DNA from: JAFGLZ01 sp964622545
GTDB taxonomy: Bacteria > Planctomycetota > Phycisphaerae > UBA1845 > JAFGLZ01
Direction: 5' to 3'
Assembly: GCA_964622545.1 (NCBI GenBank)
Contig: CAZUQM010000013.1
Coordinates: forward strand, 62,001-126,000
DNA: 64,000 nt
The notes under the pieces: model-generated
The model's input: the letters and a program-made list of their open reading frames with translations, nothing else
Told to the model about the DNA's origin: nothing
The model's database searches: none
Program-made: the position numbers and the translations under genes
Shown: piece after piece, positions 19,742 through 32,533 of the stretch
How positions within the stretch are numbered: position 1 is the stretch's first letter
Layout: every line of letters starts with the position of its first letter

Positions 19742-19800
19742 GCCTTGCGACATGAAGGCGCAGAAGACGCCTTCCAGCGGCGCGTACGTGGCAACAGGCT

Positions 19801-20219
19801 ATGGAGAGTTGGTTTCGAATTGCGGTCGGTAGCAGGCGAGCTGCGCAACGTCTTACTTCAGCGCGTGCTCCGAGTTCTGCGGGGCTGCCGGATGCCGCAG
19901 AGATGTACCGAAGCAGTGTCAGCCGCTCGTACTACGCCGCCTTTTCAGCGGTGACGGGTGTTCTGATTGACGAAGGCGTCGCCTTCGGAGCAGGTTATGC
20001 AAGCCCGCCGCATAGGGATGTCCCAGCGCTGCTCGGGCGCCACCTGGAGCAGCGCCTCGGGCGGCGAAGACTGAAGCAGGTGAAGACCGCCATATGGAGC
20101 CTATACTCGATGCGGCTTGAGGCGGACTACCGAGATCGGCGCGAATTGACGCGGCGATCGCACGCAACGCGCTCCGTGACGCGTGCATGGTGCTTCGAGA
20201 GTTGGGGGTGCCTGAATGA
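19801..20219 (+). CDS. HEPN-domain (UPF0332-like) protein, apparently frameshifted
   Basis: From ATG 19801 the frame encodes the HEPN helical core: an N-terminal helix, EMYRSSVSRSYYAAFSAVTG (~35-54), a second pair of helices, then YSMRLEADYRD. Family members next have a final helix. Here the frame goes on to a low-complexity Arg-rich tail ending at 20349. In the -1 frame, however, RIDAAIARNALRDACMVLRE continues the expected helix and stops at TGA 20219. That stop overlaps the next start as ATGA, which supports it as the original end. A one-base loss near 20130-20142, a sequencing error or programmed shifting could explain this. The RNase motif R-x4-6-H is not evident (RSYYAAFS), so activity is doubtful. 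HEPN proteins often pair with a second small protein. Confidence 0.6.
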
Positions 20220-20479
20220 CCCCAGTGGGTTCGGCCGAGAAAGAGGAAATCGTAGAGCTGGTTCGGCACTACTTGGAGCCTTACCAGCCCAAGAACTATC
20301 GTCTCGAGGTCGTGCCCGACGGGGTTCGGCAGGACGACGACTGGTATGATGTCGTTGTGCAGGCGGTTCCCGATGTTGCGAGGTCTTATGAGTACTACGG
20401 CCTGCTCACTGAAGCAGAGATGAAGGTTCAAGAGGAGAAAGGCAAGAAGGTCCTCTTGGTGCCCGTGCTGCCTGGCTAG
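20216..20479 (+). CDS. Small protein of unknown function, partner of the HEPN-like gene
   Basis: An 87-residue acidic protein starting at ATG 20216, which overlaps the HEPN-like stop by 1 base pattern ATGA, typical of translational coupling. The predicted pattern is one helix (EEIVELVRHYLEPY) followed by strands (YRLEVVPDGVRQDD, WYDVVVQAV) and a Glu/Lys helix (LTEAEMKVQEEKGKKVLLVPVL). No catalytic motif is visible and it is not a typical MNT nucleotidyltransferase. Pairing with a HEPN gene suggests a toxin-antitoxin-like or nucleic-acid-related module. Its place between rpoB and rpoC means it is co-transcribed with RNA polymerase. Function unknown. Confidence 0.7.
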   Translation: MTPVGSAEKEEIVELVRHYLEPYQPKNYRLEVVPDGVRQDDDWYDVVVQAVPDVARSYEYYGLLTEAEMKVQEEKGKKVLLVPVLPG

Positions 20480-20535
20480 GATGGCGACGAAGACCTGGAG
20501 ATCGATGAGTCTCCAAGCGATCCGGAGAGAACGGA

Positions 20536-24909
<4,374 letters not shown>

Positions 24910-24984
24910 CGAACCTCGAGGGTCGGTCGGCTTCAATGCGAAACGCCGACGACATCCGTGGACAGATTCAACGAGACACAAGCT

Positions 24985-25374
24985 ATGCCGACAATCAACC
25001 AACTGGTCCGCAACCCGCGGAAGGACGTGCCCAAGAAGTCCAAGGTCCGTGACCTGAACCGCTGCCCACAACGCCGCGGCGTCTGCCTTCAGGTCAAGAC
25101 CCAGCCGCCCAAGAAGCCGAACTCGGCCCTGCGAAAGGTCGCCCGGGTTCGTCTGACCAACGGCAAGGAGGTCACGGCCTACATCCCCGGCATCGACCAC
25201 AACCTCCAGGAGCACAGCATCGTGCTCGTCCGGGGTGGCCGGGTCCGCGACCTGCCGGGCGTCCGCTATCACATCGTCCGCGGGACGCTCGACTGCGCCG
25301 GCGTCGAGGGCGATAAGGCCGGGCGCCCCCGCGCTCGCGGTCGCAGCAAGTACGGCGTCCGCAGCAAGAAGTAG
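24985..25374 (+). CDS. rpsL: Small ribosomal subunit protein uS12
   Basis: 129 residues from ATG 24985 (MPTINQLVRN); an upstream in-frame start at 24958 is not family-like. The signatures PKKPNSALRKVARVRL, IPGIDHNLQEHSIVLVRGGR and DLPGVRYHIVRG mark S12, which acts in decoding at the A site. The lysine of PKKPN that decides streptomycin sensitivity is wild type. Most bacteria read TPQKRGVCTRVYT before this; here it is CPQRRGVCLQVKTQPPKK, a mild variant. It lies 75 bp after rpoC with no visible terminator, so the RNA polymerase and str operons are joined. Confidence 0.96.
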   Translation: MPTINQLVRNPRKDVPKKSKVRDLNRCPQRRGVCLQVKTQPPKKPNSALRKVARVRLTNGKEVTAYIPGIDHNLQEHSIVLVRGGRVRDLPGVRYHIVRGTLDCAGVEGDKAGRPRARGRSKYGVRSKK

Positions 25375-25565
25375 AACCGTGACTTCCGGGCCGGCGCGAC
25401 ACAGCACCGCCGTCCGCGCTGGCGAGGGATCCAGGAGCTCATGCGCCGCGCCGCGGCGCTGACGTCGGCCGTCGTGGGGATGAGCCGGCGAGTATGGTGA
25501 GCGGCGTACGATGCGTCGCCAGAGCGGGCGAGATCACATCGCCCGCGCCAGAAGGGAGCAGAACG

Positions 25566-26042
25566 ATGGCACGTAAACGATGGACCAAGTCGGTCGAGCA
25601 ACTCCGGCCCGACGCCAAGTACAACAGCAAGCTCGTCAGCAAATTCATCAACTGCCTGATGTGGGACGGTAAGAAGTCCGTCGCGACGCGGGTCTTCTAC
25701 GATGCGATGGAGACCATCAGCCAGCGGGTCAAGGACAAGCCCCCGCTGGAGGTCTTCGAGACTGCCATCGAGAACGTCAAGCCGAACCTCGAGGTCCGCA
25801 GCAAACGCGTCGGTGGCTCGAACTACCAGGTGCCCATGCAGGTCAACCGCAAGCGGCAGCAGTCACTGGCCTTCCGTTGGATCATCAACTCGGCTCGCGA
25901 GAAGAAGGGCCGGCCGATGGCCCAGCGGCTCAGCCAGGAGATCGTGGATGCCTACAACCGCGAGGGCGCGGCCATGAACATCCGCGAGAACATGCACCGC
26001 ATGGCTGAGGCCAACCGCGCCTTCGCCCACTTTGCGTGGTGA
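25566..26042 (+). CDS. rpsG: Small ribosomal subunit protein uS7
   Basis: 157 residues from ATG 25566, with AGGGAG 8 bp upstream. The S7 features are visible: YNSKLVSKFINCLMWDGKKS, ALE-like ENVKPNLEVRSKRVGGSNYQVP and REKKGRPMAQRLSQEIVDAY, ending with NRAFAHFAW. S7 nucleates assembly of the 30S head by binding 16S rRNA. It closes the operon: fusA and tuf, which usually follow rpsL-rpsG, are not here, and the next genes are on the other strand. Confidence 0.96.
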   Translation: MARKRWTKSVEQLRPDAKYNSKLVSKFINCLMWDGKKSVATRVFYDAMETISQRVKDKPPLEVFETAIENVKPNLEVRSKRVGGSNYQVPMQVNRKRQQSLAFRWIINSAREKKGRPMAQRLSQEIVDAYNREGAAMNIRENMHRMAEANRAFAHFAW

Positions 26043-26237
26043 TCAGAACCCGATCAGAAGGTCGTCAGATCTACTGGAGCAAACCTCTTCAGCAGGCATC
26101 GCATGCCGCCGGCTCGCTGCGGGACGCGGCCTGCAGCGCTGTGGCTCTGCCTCCGTCCTAAGTTGCGCGTTGCCGCGACGACGGGCGGGCCGACGACGAT
26201 CGGTTCGCCGAGGAGGCCCGTTTCGGTGTCCAGAGGC

Positions 26238-27230
26238 TCACCACGCCTGTAGATCGCCCACGATCTCCTCGATCAGGTCCTTCAGCGTCACGATGCCCAA
26301 AAAGCGTTCGTGTGCGTCCGTCACGATCGCCATTCCCGCCCCCCGGGCCTGCATGGCCGTGAGCGCCGAGGTCACGCTCTGATTCGGGTCAAGCCGGAGG
26401 TGCGGCAGTAGGAAATCCGGCACCGGTCGCTCGCGACGCTGCTCGTCCATCAGCACCTCGAAGACCAGCACGATACCCGCGACGCGACCCGATGCGTCCA
26501 AGACCGGTAATCGACTGAAGCGATGCCGGGGCGCATCCTCGACGAACGCCTCACGCGTGGTGTCAAGCCGAACCGTCCGGACATGCCGCCGGCCGATCAT
26601 GGCCGAGCGAACCGGCACCTGCGACAGGCTCATCACGCGGTCCACGATGGCCGATTGCTCATCCGACAGCACCCCTTCGCCCACCCCCTCGCGCAGCGCC
26701 GCCGCGATCCGCTGACGCGGCCCGAGCGACGCCAGCCGCCCGCTCTCGGTCACGCCGACGCATCGCGCGGCCAGCCGCGCCAAGCCGCGCAGCAGGGCGA
26801 TCACCCCCAGCCCCCGGAACAGCAGGTCGCTCAACCGTAGCGGCCACGCCAGGCGGACCATCAACAGGTCGGCCTCGCGACGGAACAGGTTCTTCGGCGT
26901 GACCTCGGCGAACACGAAGATGATCGGCGTGAGCGCCAGCGCCGTCAGGATCTCCGCCCGGCCGTCCGGAACGCCTGCCTCGATGAACATCGCGACGACA
27001 CACGCCGTCGCCAGGTAGTTCGACAGGTTCGTGCCCACCAGGGTCGTGGCGATGCTGCCTTCCCGATCGTACAACATGCGGCTCAGCAGCAGGGCCGGTC
27101 CGCGACCCATGCGACGGCCCAGCTCCAGCCGGATCGTGTTCAGGCAGTACAGGCCGGTCTCACAGCCCGAGTAAAACGCGCTCAGAGCCAGCCCCGCCAA
27201 CACGCCCGGGATGAGCCACAGCCAGATCAT
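26238..27230 (-). CDS. CNNM/CBS-domain membrane protein, short form
   Basis: A 330-residue protein with the CNNM membrane domain (FYSGCETGLYCLN, GTNLSNYLATACV, FAEVTPKNLFRREA) followed by a CBS pair (about 195-330). It lacks the C-terminal CorC/HlyC domain found in its neighbour. CNNM proteins are linked to magnesium or other divalent-cation efflux; here this is inferred from the family. It starts 2 bp after the stop of the longer paralogue, with GAGGAGGACGG within that gene end, so they are translationally coupled. Truncation of the last domain is real, because a normal stop follows the second CBS motif. Confidence 0.88.
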   Translation of the reverse strand: MIWLWLIPGVLAGLALSAFYSGCETGLYCLNTIRLELGRRMGRGPALLLSRMLYDREGSIATTLVGTNLSNYLATACVVAMFIEAGVPDGRAEILTALALTPIIFVFAEVTPKNLFRREADLLMVRLAWPLRLSDLLFRGLGVIALLRGLARLAARCVGVTESGRLASLGPRQRIAAALREGVGEGVLSDEQSAIVDRVMSLSQVPVRSAMIGRRHVRTVRLDTTREAFVEDAPRHRFSRLPVLDASGRVAGIVLVFEVLMDEQRRERPVPDFLLPHLRLDPNQSVTSALTAMQARGAGMAIVTDAHERFLGIVTLKDLIEEIVGDLQAW

Positions 27231-27231
27231 C

Positions 27232-28518
27232 TCAGCTGCCGTCCTCCTCCGTGGTCCCGTCGTCCAGCCGGACCTGCACGCGGTCGATCCGCCGGCCCAC
27301 CATCGACTCCACCGTCAAGACCAGGTTCCCGATGCGAACCCGATCGCCCACGCGCGGCACACGACCCGACCGGGCATAGAACAGGCCGGCCAGCGTATCC
27401 ACGCGGTCGTCCAACACGTCCGGCCCCATCGCCTGGGCCAGGGCGCGAACGCTCAACCGTCCCGCCACGCTGAACCGCGCCGGATCCTCCAAGGCCTCCA
27501 CGTCGGGTCGGGCCGGAGGCAGATCTTCGTCACGGATCTCCCCGACGATGTGCTCGAGCACGTCCTCAATCGTGACCAGACCGGCCGTGCCGCCGTACTC
27601 GTCCACAACGATCGCCAACTGCGTTCGCGTCTCACGAAAGTGTCGCAGCAGTTGCTCCAACCGCATTTGCTCAGGAACGAACCGCACACGCCGCAGGTGC
27701 TCGCGCAGCGGGACCTCCGCTTGCGTCACCACGTCCCGCGCGTACAACACGCCCACGACGTGGTCCAGATCGCTTTCATACGCCGGGATCTTCAACAGGT
27801 GCGTCTCGCGAAACAGCTCGATCAGCTCCGCGGGCGGTCGAGCCAGGTCGAACGCCGCCACGTCGACCCGCGGCACCATCACCTCGTGAACGCGGGCCTC
27901 GGCCAGATCGACCACCTGCTGAAGCCACGTGCTCTCCCCGGGGTCGATCGACCCTTCCTGGCTGCTGATGTCGAGCAGGGTCTTGAGCTCTTCGGCCGTC
28001 ACGGACAGGCCCGCCGTCGGCGGCCGGCCGATCAGCCGCAGCACCGGCTCGACCAGCACGGCCTCGAGGACGAGACGCAGAGGCGAGACGGCCCATTGGA
28101 AGCCATGCAGAATCGGCGCGACGATCGGTGCGACGCGCACCGCCCCCGCCGAGGCGATGACCTTCGGAATCACCTCGCCGAAGATCACCACGATCAGCAG
28201 ACTCAAGATGCCGCCGAGCGACGCCGCCGCCGGACCGTACAGCGCATCCACCTTGCGGATCAGGACGTAGCTCGTGGCGAAGATCAGAACGTTGACCGTG
28301 TTGTTGCCGATCAGGACCGTCGCCAGAAGCCGACGCGGCCCACCCATCAGCTCGGCCGCCAGCCGCTGCGTTCGAGATGGGCTTCTGCGAAAGACGTGCA
28401 GGTCGTGCTGCGTCAGGCTGAACAGCGCCGTCTCGCTGCCGCTCAGGAACCCCGAGCACACCAGAAGCACCAGCAACATCACCCACTGCCAGACATGATC
28501 GATGAACAGCTCGGTCAT
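27232..28518 (-). CDS. CNNM/CBS/CorC_HlyC membrane protein, hemolysin-C/CorC family
   Basis: 428 residues with the full family order: membrane domain with CSGFLSGSETALFSL and FGEVIPKVIASAGAV, a CBS pair (VMVPRVDVAAF; VVDEYGGTAGLVTIEDVLEHIVGEI), then the CorC_HlyC domain at ~345-425 (FSVAGRLSVRALAQAMG; RVRIGNLVLTVESM). It is the upstream, full-length partner of the shorter gene and probably acts with it in divalent-cation transport. No Shine-Dalgarno is obvious before ATG 28518. Confidence 0.92.
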   Translation of the reverse strand: MTELFIDHVWQWVMLLVLLVCSGFLSGSETALFSLTQHDLHVFRRSPSRTQRLAAELMGGPRRLLATVLIGNNTVNVLIFATSYVLIRKVDALYGPAAASLGGILSLLIVVIFGEVIPKVIASAGAVRVAPIVAPILHGFQWAVSPLRLVLEAVLVEPVLRLIGRPPTAGLSVTAEELKTLLDISSQEGSIDPGESTWLQQVVDLAEARVHEVMVPRVDVAAFDLARPPAELIELFRETHLLKIPAYESDLDHVVGVLYARDVVTQAEVPLREHLRRVRFVPEQMRLEQLLRHFRETRTQLAIVVDEYGGTAGLVTIEDVLEHIVGEIRDEDLPPARPDVEALEDPARFSVAGRLSVRALAQAMGPDVLDDRVDTLAGLFYARSGRVPRVGDRVRIGNLVLTVESMVGRRIDRVQVRLDDGTTEEDGS

Positions 28519-28725
28519 GGAGGTCCCGTCATCGCGTGCGTTGGATACCCGGCATCGCGGCCCCCGAGCCCCTTCACCCGAAGGCCGGCAGGTCTCAAGG
28601 TCTTAGGTCCGTCGGCCCTATCCGCGCCGCGCCGTTGAGCCCCGACCGTCCCGAAGGTTCTCCAAGCCCGGGAGGCGGTCTCGGTAAGGTCGATTCCAGG
28701 GTCGCAGGGGTGGCCAGGCCGGAAG

Positions 28726-29421
28726 CTACCCCAGGCCGCCGGCCAGGCTCTGCGTCTGGCGGATGATCAGGTTGTCGTGTCCACAGATGATCTGGTCGGC
28801 GATCTCGAGGAGTTCCCTCAACGACTCGACCGCTTGCTCGGCATCGCTGCACCGCTCGAAGGCCCGTCCCTGCTCGAGGTAATCCCGGTTGATGACCGCG
28901 TCACCCGCCACCGCGATGGTCGCCGAGGGCGGCACCAAGAGCAGCGCGCTGCTGCCGGGCGTCACCCCAGGCGCCGGGAACAAGTGAACCTGCGGGGTGA
29001 TCTTGTCCGGCGCCGCCTCAACGCGCTCCAGAAGGGCCAACTCGTCGCGGATGAGCCGCTCCTGCTCCTCGTCCGCGCCGGCGTCAGCGTCGAGCAGACC
29101 GGCCAGATGATCCCGGTAGGCCGAAATCTCGGGCTCGTGCGTCAACCACGTCGCGCCATCAAACAGCGTCAGGCCTCGCCGATGCACCGGTTGCAGTGTC
29201 GTCAGGAACACGGCGTCCACCTGCTCCGGCTTCAGGCCCGTCCGCTCGCTCAAGCGGTGCGCCAGCATCTCCGACGGCAGCGACGGATCTACCAGGATCC
29301 TCTTGCCGTCTGATCGAACGAGGGTCGTCGTCGCGTGCGGCGTGCGCACCGGTTGCTGCTCGTTCCAGAAGCGGTTGTGACTCAGGCATCCGATGCTGAT
29401 GACGTCGAAACTGACGGCCAT
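28726..29421 (-). CDS. Metallo-beta-lactamase-fold protein with degenerate metal site
   Basis: 231 residues from ATG 29421, preceded by GGAGG. The fold is suggested by the VDAVFLTTLQPVHRRG segment, by APGVTPGSSALLLVP and by AGDAVINRDYL and ICGHDNLI, which sit where metallo-beta-lactamases have H-x-H-x-D-H, G-H-T-x-G, the bridging Asp and the last His. The first motif reads TLQPVH and the second APGVTPG, so several zinc ligands are missing. It may bind a substrate without hydrolysing it, or use one metal. It is upstream of the CNNM genes on the same strand, 207 bp away; no functional link is known. Confidence 0.75.
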   Translation of the reverse strand: MAVSFDVISIGCLSHNRFWNEQQPVRTPHATTTLVRSDGKRILVDPSLPSEMLAHRLSERTGLKPEQVDAVFLTTLQPVHRRGLTLFDGATWLTHEPEISAYRDHLAGLLDADAGADEEQERLIRDELALLERVEAAPDKITPQVHLFPAPGVTPGSSALLLVPPSATIAVAGDAVINRDYLEQGRAFERCSDAEQAVESLRELLEIADQIICGHDNLIIRQTQSLAGGLG

Positions 29422-29538
29422 GGAATCCTCCAACGCGTCGGCATTGTACCACATGTGCAGGACAGCATGCGGTGTTCCATGGCGGGCCTTGGACGGGCGC
29501 TAGCGAATAGGTTGAGCCGGTGGGGTGCGGTCCTACGC

Positions 29539-30162
29539 TCAAACGGTCGGCGTGTCGTGGTCTCGGAACTTGCTCAAGCGACGGAGCATCTGGCGAACGC
29601 CTTCAACCCGAGGATGAACCCGCAGCGCGGCCAGGTACCACTCCCGCGCGGCCTCATACCGGCAGAGCTGAACGCAGCAATGGCCCAGGTTCGCCATCGC
29701 CGCGAAATGGTGCGGGTTCAGCTCGACCGTGCGAAGGAAGTCTTCCAGAGCCCGACAGTGACAGTTGCACAGCGTGTGGGCCATGCCCCGTTGGTGGTAG
29801 GCCTCGGCAAAGGTCGGGTGGACTTCGATGACCTCGTCGAGCACCCGTCGCGCATCGGTTCCCAGTCCGTCCGAGAGGTGTTTCATCGCCTCGTGCAAGG
29901 CGGTCGTGGCATCCGGGCCGGCCTCGCCGAACCAGGCAGACCACAAGGCCTGCTCGGCGCACGCCACCGCCATGGGGTCTTCGGAATGCAGTACCTTGGC
30001 CAGCATCTCCAGGTCTTCCGGACGCTCGACCCTCTCGTAGAAGCTGTCGGCTAGTTGGCGAAGCTCCTCATTCTCCGCCTCGGTGAACTCGCCGAGGTCC
30101 GGCAAGAAGCTCTTGCCGTCGGACCATGAGGGCGCTCGATCGCTAGGCCGTGGCTGGGACAT
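29539..30162 (-). CDS. Tetratricopeptide-repeat protein
   Basis: 207 residues from ATG 30162, with AGAGG 5 bp upstream. The C-terminal half holds about three TPR units, for example AEAYHQRGMAHTLCNCHCRA, DFLRTVELNPHHFAAMANLG and YEAAREWYLAALRVHPRV, each with the G/A/Y/A pattern. The N-terminal half is acidic and helical. TPR proteins mediate protein contacts; the partner is unknown. The protein is cytoplasmic, with no signal peptide. Confidence 0.82.
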   Translation of the reverse strand: MSQPRPSDRAPSWSDGKSFLPDLGEFTEAENEELRQLADSFYERVERPEDLEMLAKVLHSEDPMAVACAEQALWSAWFGEAGPDATTALHEAMKHLSDGLGTDARRVLDEVIEVHPTFAEAYHQRGMAHTLCNCHCRALEDFLRTVELNPHHFAAMANLGHCCVQLCRYEAAREWYLAALRVHPRVEGVRQMLRRLSKFRDHDTPTV

Positions 30163-30195
30163 CGAACCTCTTGACTGCATACGAACAAGACGCAC

Positions 30196-30815
30196 GGATA
30201 CATAGACCCCAGGGTCACCGATTACCCTTGGACGATAGGCTTGCGCTCACTGCGTGACGAAGTCCAGTTAGCGGTGAACTGAACACAAGATTGCAGCAAC
30301 TTCTTTTTCGAGAACGATTTACAGGCTAATCAGAGCTGCTGCCCGCAATGAATCTCGACGCCGCAACGATGGGACTCCCGTCCTACAGATATGCCGAATC
30401 GCCCAGTTTACTGAACCAGGGAATACTAGGTTGACCATGCCATCGGAGTCAATGACCAGTTCACGGCGAGTGGCATTACCCGGAAGTACCGATAAATAAA
30501 CGAGCTAGCAACTCCCGCCGGGACCGCAATCCAGCGACTCAAACCATCCAGAAACGCCTTCATGTTGCCCCATTGTGTGCCGCTTTGCACATCCCAGGGG
30601 GATAACCCCCGGACACACCGAGCGGACAGGGGCCCCAGGACCAGTCGCCACAAGGGGCCGAACGGATCTCCCTTGACCGTGCCTCGACCTGGGGTGTGCA
30701 CGCCTCCCTTGACATCCCGATCCGGAAGGCTAGGCTAAGGTGATTGAGCAACGTAAGCCTCGGTCCGCCGCGTGCTTTGTGTTCGCCCCTCTCTGGAATG
30801 GGATGAGGACGTTAT
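30196..30815. other. Long intergenic region, partly AT-rich
   Basis: About 620 bp upstream of the site-2 protease. The first half (30220-30430) is poorer in GC than its surroundings and has no gene. A promoter candidate lies at its right end. A 91-residue minus-strand frame at 30426-30701 has no ribosome site or recognisable composition. Confidence 0.5.
30710..30737 (+). promoter_or_regulatory. Candidate promoter of the site-2 protease operon
   Basis: TTGACA (30710-30715), 16-bp spacer, TAGGCT (30732-30737), ~80 bp before the coding start. The -35 is perfect, the -10 weak. Confidence 0.5.
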
Positions 30816-31466
30816 TTGTTTGACCCGCTCAGCTTAATGATCCGTGTGCCCGTCGTGCTGCTCGCACTGACCGTGCACGAGTTCGCGCACGCCTACGTAG
30901 CCCTGCGTCGCGGCGACGAGACCGCATACCGCATGGGGCGTTGCACGCTCAACCCTCTGGCGCACCTGGATTTCTTTGGGACATTGTGTATCATGTTCGC
31001 GCCCATCGGCTGGGCCAAGCCCGTCCCCGTCAATCCTCTGAACTTCAGGAACCCCGGCCGCGATAACATGCTCGTCTCCATCGCCGGGCCCGTCAGCAAC
31101 GTCCTCCAGGCGCTGGCCTTCGCGGTCCTCCTCCGCCTGCTCCTGCACACCTCGGTCTTCGACGGCAGCATGAGCGCCCAGCTTCGCCAGATGCTTGCCG
31201 CCATGTGCTACGTCGGTGTGCTCGTCAATTGCGGCCTGGCCATGTTCAACATGCTGCCGATCTTTCCGCTGGACGGCTTCCACGTCACGCGCTACTTCGT
31301 CGGACCTGAGGGCAAGACCACGCTCGACGGAATCGCACCGTACGGCATGTATGTCATCCTCGGTTTGGTATTCCTGCCCTCGTTCACGTCTGGCCAGATC
31401 AACCCACTGTACAGTATCATCTCCTACCCGGTGAACTTCGTACTGACGTACGTGGCCGGGATGTGA
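30816..31466 (+). CDS. Site-2 protease family (M50) membrane metalloprotease
   Basis: 216 residues; starts at TTG 30816 with GGATGAGG ~8 bp upstream. The active-site helix has HEFAH at residues 21-25, the classical HExxH zinc motif, and the third ligand is in NMLPIFPLDGFHV. There are about six membrane helices. This minimal M50 class cuts membrane-embedded substrates such as anti-sigma factors or signal peptides. It is followed by trpS 42 bp later, so the two may be co-transcribed. Its substrate cannot be told from the sequence. Confidence 0.92.
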   Translation: MFDPLSLMIRVPVVLLALTVHEFAHAYVALRRGDETAYRMGRCTLNPLAHLDFFGTLCIMFAPIGWAKPVPVNPLNFRNPGRDNMLVSIAGPVSNVLQALAFAVLLRLLLHTSVFDGSMSAQLRQMLAAMCYVGVLVNCGLAMFNMLPIFPLDGFHVTRYFVGPEGKTTLDGIAPYGMYVILGLVFLPSFTSGQINPLYSIISYPVNFVLTYVAGM

Positions 31467-31508
31467 ACCGGCATTCGTCAACCCACAACGCGAGGACCGA
31501 GTCGAACG

Positions 31509-32480
31509 ATGCGTGTGCTATCCGGTGTGCAACCCTCGGGCAAGCTGCACTTGGGAAACTACTTCGGCGCAATGCTGCCGCAGATCGAGATGCAGGCCCA
31601 GCATGAATGCTTCTACTTCATTGCCAACTACCACGCCCTGACGAGCCTCGGCGACGGTCCGGCCCTCGAGCAGGCCGAGGATGAGGTCGCCCTCGGTTAC
31701 CTGGCCATCGGCCTCGATCCGGAGAAGACCGTCTTCTTCCGGCAGTCGGACGTGCCCGAGACCACCGAGCTGGCATGGATCCTCAATTGCGTGACACCCA
31801 TGCCGTTGCTCCAGCGCTGCCATGCCTACAAGGACAAGGTCGCTCAAGGCCTCACCGCCAACGCGGGGCTGTTTACGTACCCGGTCCTTCAGGCGGCGGA
31901 TATCCTGATCTACAAAAGCCACCTCGTGCCCGTCGGCCAGGACCAGAAGCAGCACGTCGAGATCACGCAGGACATCCAGACCAAGTTCAATGCCCAGTAC
32001 GGAGAGATCCTGGTCCGCCCCGAGCCGCTCATCCGCGAAGAGGTTGCCACCGTGCCGGGCACCGACGGCCGCAAGATGTCCAAGAGCTACGAAAACGCCG
32101 TCGAGCTGTTTCTCCCGGACAAGCAGGTCCGCAAGAAGATCATGTCCATCGTGACCGACTCCACGCCCGTCGAGGACCCCAAGGACCCCGACACCTGCAA
32201 CGTGATGGCCCTGCTCCGGCTGCTCACCGACGACAAAGAGCGCGCCGAGTGGGAGCAGCGCTATCGCGCCGGCGGCATGGGCTACGGCGAGGCCAAGAAA
32301 CGGCTCTTCGAGCTGTTCATCGAGAAGCTCGCTCCGGCCCGGCAGAAGTACGACGAACTGAGCAACAACATGGACTACGTCCGAGAGGTGCTTCGCAAGG
32401 GCGGCGAGCGGGCGCGGGCCGTCGCCGTTGAGGTGATGGATGAGGTCCGCAAGGCCACCGGCATCCGCACGAGCCGGTAG
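31509..32480 (+). CDS. trpS: Tryptophan-tRNA ligase
   Basis: 323 residues of a class I synthetase: HIGH-like KLHLGNYFG at the N-terminus and KMSKSYENAVELF, with the ATP-binding KMSKS loop, at about 192-204. The GQDQKQHVEI segment and the C-terminal anticodon-binding helices (REVLRKGGERARAVA) are typical TrpS, which charges tRNA-Trp. The length is usual. It sits between the site-2 protease and scpA. Confidence 0.97.
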   Translation: MRVLSGVQPSGKLHLGNYFGAMLPQIEMQAQHECFYFIANYHALTSLGDGPALEQAEDEVALGYLAIGLDPEKTVFFRQSDVPETTELAWILNCVTPMPLLQRCHAYKDKVAQGLTANAGLFTYPVLQAADILIYKSHLVPVGQDQKQHVEITQDIQTKFNAQYGEILVRPEPLIREEVATVPGTDGRKMSKSYENAVELFLPDKQVRKKIMSIVTDSTPVEDPKDPDTCNVMALLRLLTDDKERAEWEQRYRAGGMGYGEAKKRLFELFIEKLAPARQKYDELSNNMDYVREVLRKGGERARAVAVEVMDEVRKATGIRTSR

Positions 32481-32533
32481 GGGGGCGAGTTGCGGACGCC
32501 GGCCCTCGAGGGAACCACCGAGTCGGAGAGGGC

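Noticed and set aside
17531..19753. 740-residue minus-strand frame over rpoB
   Set aside because: Shadow of rpoB; no ribosome site or family likeness.
30426..30701. 91-residue minus-strand frame before the site-2 protease
   Set aside because: No ribosome site, no family, includes AT-rich noncoding-like sequence.
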